From Phoronis ovalis (Eukaryota; Phoronida; Phoronidae), in assembly GCA_028565635.1 (NCBI GenBank), contig JAOXYB010053267.1:1-11425 (forward strand): DNA of 11,425 nucleotides, in the 5' to 3' direction. Shown here in pieces: positions 1 to 10,900 of the stretch. Each line of letters starts with the position of its first letter. Position 1 is the stretch's first letter. A program made the position numbers and the translations under genes. The notes below the pieces were generated by a model. The model did no database searches, was not told where the DNA came from, and saw nothing but the letters and a program-made list of their open reading frames with translations.

Positions 1-155
1 TATATATTAGGAGACTTTAATGCTTAAATTTTTAATAAGTAAAAATTATTAATGTAAAGTCTTCACTATTTAGGACAAACAAAAGCTTAATTGCTTTAAC
101 ATAGTGCATTGGAATGTTTTCACATTTAAATTGAAGGAAAAATATCGTCACTCAC
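1..155 (-). other. Intron after exon 9 (5' part)
   Basis: Non-coding, AT-rich sequence. It begins with the donor GTGAGT at 155-150 on the minus strand. No acceptor with a matching continuation of the Tudor domain is present before the window ends. Confidence 0.75.
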
Positions 156-259
156 TTCTCAGCCAATTCTTCTACAAACACAGTAACAGGTCCCTTGTTT
201 GGAGATAGTTCCTGGATATGTGCATTAAATAACCTGTCACCATGGCCTTCTAAAGTTAC
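156..259 (-). CDS. ALG13-like: Exon 9: core of the Tudor domain ([10 protein letters not shown])
   Basis: This 104-base exon encodes [18 protein letters not shown], then [16 protein letters not shown], and ends in phase 2 (AA|GTGAGT). The acceptor is TTCTAG|G. The pattern of glycine-rich turn, aromatic plus N-A-H-I-Q-E, then P-V-T-V-F-V/I-E-E-L matches the second to fourth strands of the ALG13-type Tudor fold, with F-N-A-H and the V-F-V strand contributing the usual barrel. The ending ELAE(K) also matches remembered human ALG13. The next exon, expected to begin with H-x-V-P-L/S-x-N-L-K, was not found in the 155 bases to the left and lies outside the window. Confidence 0.94.
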
Positions 260-3200
260 CTAGAAGTGTTATTAATAAAAAACTTTTAATTAACATTTTA
301 AAATACAAACAATTATTGCACACATAAAAACTTGAAATGAAGCTACACCACTTAAATTACCTTAAAATAACATAAAATGTTTTTGTAAGTAGCAATGTGG
401 ATTCAGAAATAAAATGTATTACAAGACTTGCACTGTGATACTACAACTGGACAGCTAATTACTAAACAGGAGTTTTTCAGCAACCTTATGGGAAACCAAG
501 GAGATTAGAAATAATCTTTACAAAGTCTCCAGACTACACTCTAACCCAATACACCTTTTTAAACTTTTTTTTTAGTACATAAAGCATGGAAAATTTTAAC
601 AACTCAAAACATTAAATAATGGTCATTCTCTTCTAAATCCTTAATCTACAAAAAAGACTTTAAAGTAGTTGTGTTCATGCAGTTAGAAATGCAATATGCA
701 TATCCTTGAATGAATTTAGAAAAAATATAAAAACACTAATCAATAATAAATACATTTAATAAGTTACCTGACACTTATCTCCAGTAGAGAACACACATAG
801 CTTTTCTTCATCTGGCTCATCTACAAAAAAACTACAATATGGTGTCTTGGTTCTCAAATTTATTTTAGTCAAAACAATGGAGATGCTGAGGAACTAACAG
901 GATTTACAAGGTTTTGTTGTAAATTACAAATATATTATTATCATGGGAAGAAATATAACTTGCCAAACAAACATTTTAAGTATTTAATTGTACCAATTTC
1001 ATTACTAACACTTCTCTGCCAATTCCAACAGTGTACTACCTTTTCTTGTATCTTGCCAGACATCAATTTCTACATTGCGATAAATTTCTGGATCTAGAGC
1101 TTTGGCTATTCTGTAAGGAAATGGTGGCTGTTCCTTTAAGTTCTTCCTTTCTGTGTGCTGAAATAAACATTTCAAACATGTTTCACCACTAGGCAATGCA
1201 TGCTTAACTGATTATATATTACAAATGAATTGATGGAAGAACAGACTGAACAAACGGTAGCATCCTCTTGAATGAGAATGTTCACAAGTACAAATATAGA
1301 GCAGCAAAATGAATGGCAAACAAGGAAAATGACAAGTCAGCAATATATATATGTCTGTTAGCATAGAATGGTGATTTGACTAACTTGCCTTATCTCCTGG
1401 AACAGGACTTGCCACATCAGTTCTAGCTAGATCATTTGTTAATTCCAGAATAGGACTGAAAGGTAAACAGACTGCATGTCTTGAAAATTATACATTTATT
1501 AAGACTACCATATATGTTACCTTCTCTTTGTATATATGTTACAAGTGCAGAAATATATAAAAACGTGTCATCTTTTTTACCAGTGTTTCAGGTTTCAAAT
1601 GCATTTACGTCAAGCTAACGAAAGCAATCAACTGTTACCATAGTACAAAGGAACACAGCTCCAGGTGCAGCATTTAGTTTTAACTTAAAAGTAATCAGCA
1701 TAGCAATTACCCTGTAATTACTACCTTAAGTTTATCTTACCTTTTTCACCTAGTTGCATAAGGTTATAAAGTTTTCAAAATTGACAGTTGCCATGCATGT
1801 TCATTGTCAACGGAGAGTATTTTTGAAACATGTTTTAAAGTGGTAAAATATTTAGAATTTTTAACAATATTAACTGGCATGTAATTATTTCCACACTTGC
1901 AAATAATATAATTATGCAGGATGTTGTGACATTTCAATCAATGTATTCTGCAGAACAAACGACTTTATGTTGGTGAGCCCTGCAAATTCTTTTTGAAAAT
2001 TTCTTTGTAACCATTTTTACCACAATTTTCCATTATATAAAATCCAAGAAAAACACCTCAGAAGAAACTTTCAGTATAGGTTAGAAATAAAGTTTTACCT
2101 GTTTAAGTTTACTTTATTATAAAATGAAATAAATTGTGATTTTCTGTTGGTACACCCTGGTTATTATTTTTGAAAGTTCTTTTTGACCTTTGGATCAGCT
2201 GCAACTATATATTTTCCACCACTCCAGGAAAATTTAGTGATGTAAAAAATAAGGTTAGAAATAATGTCATAATTTAGTTTAAGTAAACTTGTTATAAAAT
2301 GAAAGAAATTATACAGAAAAACAATTAAATTCCATTTAAATTTCTATTTATAAACACAGTACATGTTGTCTGTCAAGTCTGATATCTGTATGTACTTTAA
2401 AATAACAGAGTCTATAAAAGCCTGTTCTTGTTTTACACCCTAACTTGTCATCAATGCTTCTCATAACATACTAATGCCAGAAAAACAATAAAATTCAAAC
2501 ATTTATCTGGACTTCAGCATGCTCAACAGCTTTTCTAATCATTTTAAGATGTTAAAAATTATGGCACTCATTGAGACCCAATACAAACCTCTCTGCTTTG
2601 TCTGAAGTACTGCCAAGGCTGTCTCTACGATGTTTATGATAGGCTTTGTTTCGAATCATTTCAATACCATGTGATATTTCTTCATCCATATTAAAGACAC
2701 GACTATATAGAAGACCATACACAATTGCTATAATAAGAAGAACAGCAACTATTGATTGGGAAAAAGAGCAAAATATATCAACTAATCTACACTTAGTTTC
2801 TGGTTTGCATATAAAACTTTACAAGTTAACCAAAAGAGCAACATTAAAAAACAACATTTTGTACAAAAAATATTTTTTTGTGCAGAAGCAAGTCCTTTAG
2901 ATCCTGTATATTAAAACAAATTTGAAATACAAATAAAAATAAAAATATGTCTAGAATTAAAATTATCTAATTTTCTTATTACATGTTAGTTTTCTACAAA
3001 ATGAATGGACTCTAATAGCATATAAAATGTGAACTAACAAAACCTTAATTCTTTGTCATAAATTCATAACGTACTCCACCCTCAAGGCACGCTAGCACGT
3101 ATAAAAATTATAACTCCACCCTCAAGGCACGCTAGCACGTATAAAAATCTCCAGGCATGAATAAGCATAAAAAATGCCCAGAGGTGTAACTCCCAATAGT

Positions 3201-4964
3201 TAAAAGCTTGGTCATTTAATAAAAATATCATTCAGTGATAACACTTGAATCTATATATAGTGCACAGTAAATTCCTTACAAGAAATTAAACATCATGAAA
3301 GCAAAAAATGCTTACAAAGCTGATACTATTTTTAAGTTGAAACAGGGAGGAGTACTGCTAATAATTGTATGCTAACAAAAATAAATGGCACCAGGTAATT
3401 CAACTGCAACAGCAGGAAACACCCTTTTCACTTGCTTATTAATCAGTGAGAAGTAAATAATTATGAACTCCCTCTAGACAAAGATAGTTATCACACAATA
3501 CAGGAGTACAAGCTAGAGCATAATGCAAAATTTAACTACTAAAGTATATAGTTATACAGCTTTTAATTAGCATCCAACCATATAAAGCCAACAATTTACA
3601 TGTATATTATTAATTAAACATGAAAACCAAACTTTAAAATTTTTGGCAATTAGCCTTAATGGCAAGCTGTGATACTGATTCCTGACATGGTTTAATGGTA
3701 CAGTGCTTCGATCTACTAAAAGTTAGACAACTTTTTAACTGGGATAATTAATCTACAAACATATCTAAAAAATGCTGAAAACTTATTCAGGATAATTTTG
3801 TAAGACAATGCAAGGTTCATAACTGCATTATACAAAATTCGTTAGCAAATCAATTCGACTTACTCAATAACTTACTGTATCAATATATCTGGCAAAAGAT
3901 TCCACAATAAGTAAAAGGCAAGTATCAAATTATTTCTTATAACTATATAGCACTCCAAGTGCTTCAATCACCACCCACAAACTTGGTCACCATGGAAACA
4001 GATACAGATATGACATCAATGTTTAGTAAATTCAAAAATTAAGTGTGCAATCATAAGGTAATAGAGGAAACTAGACTAAAAATAAACTGACATGTTTCCT
4101 GCACAAAAATGAGCGATATATTACTAGAAAATGTGACTATTAATATTGGATATTTATTAAAATGCCGATAACTGTTCAATATGCAGGTTGTATCTAGACA
4201 AATATGTTTACTTTAATATAAAATAGGTGTTTGCACAAACGACATGTCAAAACATTTATTATGGACTACCCTATAGTTACTAATTAATTAATTTATATAC
4301 TCCTAGTTTTAATACTGTATTTTGAATTATAACAGTTTTATTGTATTCTTTTAAAATCGCCCAATCTGTTTTACAAAAACATTTATTCTCCTAAGCTTCA
4401 AGTACATGCTGTAAATGAATCCTAAACATGACTTATGAATTATATTAATTTAAAAAATGTAGTATCAAGACACCATATTCATGCATATTTTTGTGTAATT
4501 TAATGCAAGTTGTACACTGATAAAAAGCAAAAAAATATGCTTTATGCTATTACACACATTTATAAAATGTACAATATTTGTTATTTAGGATTGCTCCTAG
4601 TGGTTTTTTTCTTCCTATTTTCAGCAATCTATATCTCGATGATGGTAAGATATACAGACTGGAACTTGTGAACATAAACACTCTCGAATTTGGGACCATG
4701 AAATTGCTAAATATGAGGTCAAAACGTCATTTGGAAGTTAAGTCAATATTTTAACTAGTAGCTCCACATATTATAAAATGTTGATTTGGATATACACTGT
4801 GGTCACTTAGGGATGTGCCTGGTTATTTACAATATTTTTCTTAACATTTTGGCATCTTTGCAATTGATAAATTTAGAAAAAGCACTGTTTCAGAATGATT
4901 GCTGCATGCTTATAATCCAATTATGGCATTCACAGGATCAGAAGAAATGATATTGAGGTCAAAT

Positions 4965-4996
<32 letters not shown>

Positions 4997-7900
4997 ATAT
5001 ATAAATGTCAGAATTTCAAAATTGTGTGAAACTTTCCGAAAATGTTAGAGTAGAGGCCATTTTGAAGGTAAAAAAAGCCGCTTCTTAAAATATATACTGG
5101 AGTTTAAAAATGAAGTTGAAACATAATTTAGAGGTCATCTAAAGATCAAAGAGGTCAGTAGCAGAATCACTACCGAGTTTATTAAGGACTTGTAATCGAT
5201 TTATATTCCAATGCATTATTATCTTTTAATTAATCTTTTGTTAAAATATTTGAACTGATAGTCAAAATATAGCCTTAACAAATTATTATGTATAAAACTC
5301 CTTAAATTTTAAGGAATATAAAAAATACGTAATATAACATCACTAACAATTTCAGACTTACCTGTGACCATACATGTGAGGTTAATAAATGAGGGTTATA
5401 AAATGTTGCACAACAATAAAAGAAAAGAACACCTAAACTCAATAATACAATGTTATTATAAATTAATTTTAAGTAACCGGTGGGTGTACTTTTAACTTTA
5501 GCTGGCAGGCACATTTAATAATCTCTACATGCATTTAAAAAAATTGTATCTTAGTTACAGAAAAGGATTTTTAACAAAATGTTTAATCTTATTTGTAGCT
5601 CACTTTTATGCCTAAGGTGAATCAGTGTTTTGAAATGCATAATAGTATATACACACTTCAAAAATATATGCTTGGTTTTTGCTGATATTTTTAAAACACA
5701 TTATGTATCTAAAGTATAACCTATAAATATATTGTGAAAATATCATAAAATTATATTTTGTAACGAGCACTATTTCTATAACTATACATTTCAATTATAT
5801 CATCAATTAGATCACTGTTTTTACTGCAGACAGTTAAAGTTATAATATTTAAGCAAAGAAAAAAGGAAAAATATTACAAAATCACTTTACCTGTACCTAT
5901 GGCAGCAAACTCCTACATAAATCTGATGAACAGCTGTTTATAAAGCTTTACACCTCCACTTATTGATATTTTCAGTTCAGATTTAAACCGCAGGTGAATC
6001 CATCTAAATCCAATATGTAATTTAATATGTAATGCGGCGGATTCAAGATTTAGTTGGCCTTGAACAGATTCTTAATATAATTTAATGTACTATGGTTTCA
6101 ATAATTGCTAATGGGTAATTTTTTTATTTCCTATAGTCAAAATAATATTGTTTCTCCATGCTTTAGAATTGAAAAGGTGAGTGCATAGTAACTATGATTT
6201 GTTTTACATTCTCTCCAAACGATGTCAGATGACCTAACTACAACTTTAACCACTTGCAAATAAATGCTATAAAATCTTATAAGAATTCTAGAAATACTAA
6301 GAAAAACAAAAAGAAATAGACTTCAATCTACCAATTCTAAAAAGAATCCTGGGACAGGGTTGTACTTTCAAAAAATCAAATTCTTGACAACTAGTAGGCT
6401 ATGAAACTCTGGATGACAATGACTTGTGTAAATCCTGGAAGAGCATGAAATTGGTAACTTTTACAGTACATCACAGCTGATACAAATCTTTAACTCTACT
6501 GAACTACACTACATCTCATGCTCTTAAAGCAAAGTTTGCATTGTATCAGTACAAAACAGCTAGTATTACACCTAATCAGCATAATTATATTCTTTAGTTT
6601 CCTAGAAAGACATATCACTGAAACAAAGCTGATACATATGATAGTCAAAGTATTGATTTGTGTTAACAGATTGCAGTAATATACTGAAATTAATAATGCC
6701 TACAAATGACAGTAATAATGTCTGGAATAGAATCACAGCAAGACTTTTTTAATATCAAATAATTCATGTTACTTCATTACCAATGCCCCAGAACTGTAAA
6801 TTAATGCATTAATTATAATAAAAAATACAGCACTATAAGTTCTCCATCATAGATTTTTAAAATTATTATGATTTTAATTCATAATAATTTTAAAAATCTA
6901 TGATTACTTAAAAGTAATGTCAGGATATATGCTATATGTGTAACACATAATTGATGCTTGGGTAAACACACGCAATTTTTTTATTTCTTTGCTCAAAAGC
7001 AATATGATTTCTGTGATATTATATAATGATTATTAAAATATATCAATCACATGACACAAAGTAAGTTCTACTAACTTCTGAAAGTACGTTGAATAATGCA
7101 TTAAAGCATTAAATGCAGCCATGTTTGATATGACTGCAAAAAACATGAACAGCAATTAAGCTTACCTAATTTTCAGTGCAATATGAAAAACACAGAAATC
7201 AACATAATTATAAAAACTTACATTGGCAAATAGCAGCACTTTCTGCAAAGGATGCTGGGTAAACAATGTCGTAATGGTTTTCGCCAGTGTAGCACAAAGT
7301 TACCTAAAACAAATTGACTTTTAAAATATACATATAAAAAATACAAATTACCAAGCAACAGTTGAAACGATGTACAACTTATCAACCATAAGTTGAACTA
7401 ATAAAAATGCAAATAAATTTGGACTGACGCAAAATGTGGACTTTTTATTCACCATATAAGAGACAGATGCTGATCCCAATACAGTGACCAGTATACAGGT
7501 GATGTGTGGTCTGCAGTACAAGTTTTTAAGCAGTTCTCAGAAGTTTTTCACACATATAACATGAAACCAATCTCATGGGAAAGCTATAACTATACTGTTT
7601 AACAGTTCTTTCATAAGTCTACTTTGAAAATCGTTCAGGCATTGCTTTCATTTTTCTGGCTATAGACACACCATGAAGGGTGGTCAAAGTGGACGATGAC
7701 GATGCAGAGGTATAACTATATGCCAATTCACACTGAATGTGAGTGGCATAAAAGCTGGGGAGGAAATTCAAATTAGTTATTGTACGTGTTATATATCTTT
7801 TGGCAAAAAACAGTGATTAAAACAAATACAATATTCAAGAATTTGGTTAAATTCAAGAGATTAAAATTACCATTAGACATAAGAATATATCCAGCTAAAC

Positions 7901-10900
7901 TACATCAGCCACTGTACTTGTAGTTTTAAAATAACTCATTTATAATATGACTCTTAATATCTAAATTACAGTAGAATCTCAAAAATTAGTGAGAAAACAC
8001 ATAAAATTCACATAAAAATTAATTATAAATTATTTAAAAGAATATAAGGATTTAATAGTACACATTAATTGCTTTGTTCACCTGAGCGCTAAAAGTATAA
8101 TTACACAGATATAAGTATTGCTTCAAAGGGTGTCAAGCTACTTTTATTAATTAAAGGTGAATAACACACTGATATAACAGAATGCAAGCCATGTACCTAT
8201 TATACTTCTAGGTTTCACATATATGTCATTTTGTAAGGCAATATTTCATAACATTTTATAGTAAACTAATAAGATTATGAAAATCCATATCTACATGTAG
8301 TTCATCTGTCTCGAGTTCATGAAGCCAAGGTAGACACTTCTAGGATGAAATGCAAATTGTAAAGCAGTCAGATCCTTTCAAAGTTTAAACTTCATAATTT
8401 GTCCAATGCAAAATTCTCTACAGCTGTGCTACTACTGTAAGGAATCCAAGCTGTGAAGTATCCAGATTCATCCGGAATCTCTAGTTTTAAAAATAGTTTT
8501 ATAATCTACCATTATATTGCTTTTAATAGAAGTTTCCAAAAATACCAATCATTGGCAAACATTCTACTAAAATTGACAGGTGATATGTTAATGAATACAT
8601 ACCGTTTTTTCAAACCCATTCTGAGTAACATTTACAGCAGGCTTGTACTTTTCCTGGTATACTACAAAATCATGCCTGAAAAAATAAGTGAAAAGGAGCA
8701 AAATCATGTCTGAGAAAATAAGTAAAAACAAAATGTTCAACAATTGTTGACAAGGCATTAAATTAAGATTATTAATTATATGACTGAGACCCAAAGGATA
8801 AATAACTATAATTATTTTTTCTGCATAAATGAATATCTATATAAACTATTGAGTATTAAGATGTATTTTTAATCAAACATTAAAATTCTTTACAAAAGTT
8901 GGATGTTGTCATCTTTTACCAATTTTCTTTTTCTTACATTTGAAAAAGAAGGGAAAGAAAACTGCAGTTTTTATTTTTTTTTTGTTAAAACACGGGGAAA
9001 CAAAAGTGCTGTTAAACTTCAGTTGACACACATCAAATTATTGGTTAGTAAAAACAAATTCAGATAAAACAATTAGCAGACCTGTTTTAAAAAATTAGGT
9101 AATTCAATCTAACACTCCATTCATTAAATATCAGATTTGCACAACTGATGACAGCAGTTGTTCAAACAACAGGGCGTTAGCTTAACAATACAGATCAATG
9201 ATTAAGAATAGATACAAAAAAATATAAAAAAATAGTGAAATAAATATGTTACTGTTAAAAAGTTATATGTTCAAACTTGGATTAACACAATAAAATACTG
9301 GTTAATGATTAATATGAATCTGAATAAGCTTCATCACCAAAAATATCAGTGGTAATGTAACTGTGATCCCAGATAAACAGTAGGACATGAGACATTTTAA
9401 AAGTCACATAAAAAATTGACACACCACATATCCTAAATGAAATTTATTGCATTCAGTAACAATTAATATATATCTTGACAACATTTTTATTGCAATTTGC
9501 AAATTTAGTGTTTTGCCCAAACTAACTGAATTTATGTTTGTTACATAGCGTTAATTAAGTGGACTATACGGATTTCTTCTTACAGAAAATGATGAATGTA
9601 GAATGAATTATTACTATTTATTAGAAGTGCTCAACTTGCGATTAAACAAAACTTGTAATATTATTTGGGATGCAAAAAAGGTGTTTGCACATTTTATGTA
9701 GCATGACTAAATCTGAATATTATAAATTTCTAAAGAATAAGACAAGAATTGCATGGAATCCTGCCTTGCCTGCGACATATTACAATGTGATTTGTCCTTG
9801 AAGTTGAGGGCCAAAGATTATATGCTCTTCAGGTGCGACATGGTCATAAGCCTACACAATATATTTGGAACAGTGGGGTTATCTTAAACAGTTACGAAGT
9901 TGTAGTCTAAAATCACTCAGGTGTATGTTTTTGTTTTTAATCAATAATATAATTGTTTTTATCAATAATAAAAAACAAACCAATTACACAAAAATTCAAT
10001 TCTGGATTATTCATCCTCCAGTTATATTCCAGTAACATGCCAAGCTTCCCGAAGATCCTAAACTGGTCCAGGAGAAGAGGCTTAATGACAAAATAAACAT
10101 GGAACAAATATGGCCACCAGTCAGCCACAGTGGAAAGGATCAAAATTTGATTTCATTATTTGGTCATCCATAATGCATTGCAGTCTTCAATGCTTACAAG
10201 TGAAAGCAATGATCAGGTTTTTTAGAAGCCCAAGCTTTCACGAAGTTCCTACAAATGGTGTAAGAGGAAAAAAGCTAATATGACAAAATGTTAACGCCAT
10301 GCACTACCACTGGAAAAATGATACACAAGTCTCACATTCTGCTTCGCAGATGAGACTAAAAAATAAATGTAATAAGCAGTATTATTTTTCAGCAGAATTA
10401 TTTTTCAGCAGAATTTTGATATCACAGCTTGTTTCATGCATGAATAAGCCCACCACTCACTCCATGAGACATTTTTGTTAATATGTATTCTCTATACTTC
10501 ATCCATCCTCAACTGTAAAAAGGATAATTATGCTGATATTTAATTTTGGCGTCTATCACTGAACGTTTCTGATTACCAATAGTATGTATTAAACTACTTT
10601 TGCTTCTGTTTACACCCAGCATTTATGTTCACATTGTTACACAAAACAGTTTGTTTTTGAAATAGGTGTACTATGGGATTGACATTAAAATTAATTATTT
10701 CCTATTTATTTTAAACATTTGTGAATAATACCTTTCAATATACATGACATCAAAAATAACCACCAAATTTTGTGTCATACTGTAAAAAAAATCAGTTAAC
10801 ACAACCTAGTTACCAACCTGTAAAGTTGTGACAAAGCTATGATCTCAAGTGGACCCGCCCATTCCTGAAAAACACAAATTTGACATTTTTAAACAATGAT

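Larger units (their letters stand above)
2728..7221 (-). other. Long intron between exons 4 and 5
   Basis: A 4,494-base phase 1 intron, GTAAGT donor and TTATAG acceptor, and the largest gene-free stretch here. It holds the 36-base direct duplication (3073-3148), a GT microsatellite (4967-4995), two exon-like islands that do not fit the reading frame (5362-5432 and 5891-5933) and a perfect hairpin (6846-6904). The longest open frames (for example 5302-5514 and 5612-5794, minus) are hydrophobic, low-complexity translations of AT-rich DNA with no recognisable domain. No transposase, reverse transcriptase or nested gene could be supported on either strand. Confidence 0.85.
8676..10817 (-). other. 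Intron between exons 2 and 3
   Basis: A 2,142-base phase 2 intron with GTTGGT donor and TTTTTTCAG acceptor. It contains the second copy of the duplicated acceptor (8699-8728), a 9-base-arm inverted repeat (8925-8950), a diverged direct repeat (10039-10320) and a short 16-base tandem repeat (10376-10416). Open frames at 9937-10143 (minus) and 10299-10481 (plus) show no recognisable domain and overlap repeat sequence. Confidence 0.85.

Noticed and set aside
1158-1196. In-frame ATG at 1196 upstream of exon 7 as a translation start
   Set aside because: A good acceptor (TTTATTTCAG) lies between it and the conserved coding block, and the upstream exons join in phase, so the ATG is intronic.
2646-2900. 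An 84-residue open frame on the plus strand
   Set aside because: It runs antisense across exon 5, has no recognisable domain, and its second half is low-complexity lysine- and leucine-rich translation of AT-rich intron.
4600-4650. Plus-strand pyrimidine tract with CAG acceptor and a GTAAGA donor 20 bases later, considered as a micro-exon of an antisense gene
   Set aside because: No partner exon with compatible frame was found. Joining it to the only other plus-strand candidate (6137-6176) in the phase that exon needs gives a stop.
5302-5514. A 70-residue hydrophobic minus-strand frame that might be a small membrane protein
   Set aside because: The sequence is what AT-rich DNA gives in a random frame, with no good start context. 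It also crosses a consensus donor site, which fits a cryptic exon better than an independent gene.
5612-5794. A 60-residue minus-strand frame rich in Ile, Tyr and Phe
   Set aside because: Composition follows the AT bias; there is no domain, no splice-site context and no partner exon.
6120-6182. Plus-strand exon-like stretch 6137-6176 with CTATAG acceptor and GTGAGT donor
   Set aside because: It is only 40 bases, encodes nothing recognisable and has no supported neighbour on that strand.
8453-8713. An 86-residue open frame on the plus strand
   Set aside because: It is the antisense shadow of exon 3 and of the duplicated acceptor, whose repeat creates the echoed MPEKISEKE-like tail.
9937-10143. 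A 68-residue minus-strand frame with tryptophans and a plausible look, considered as a transposon remnant
   Set aside because: No transposase or reverse transcriptase motif is visible, the frame is not continued by neighbouring exons, and part of it overlaps a diverged nucleotide repeat.
10299-10481. A 60-residue plus-strand frame
   Set aside because: It spans the 16-base tandem repeat and has no recognisable features.
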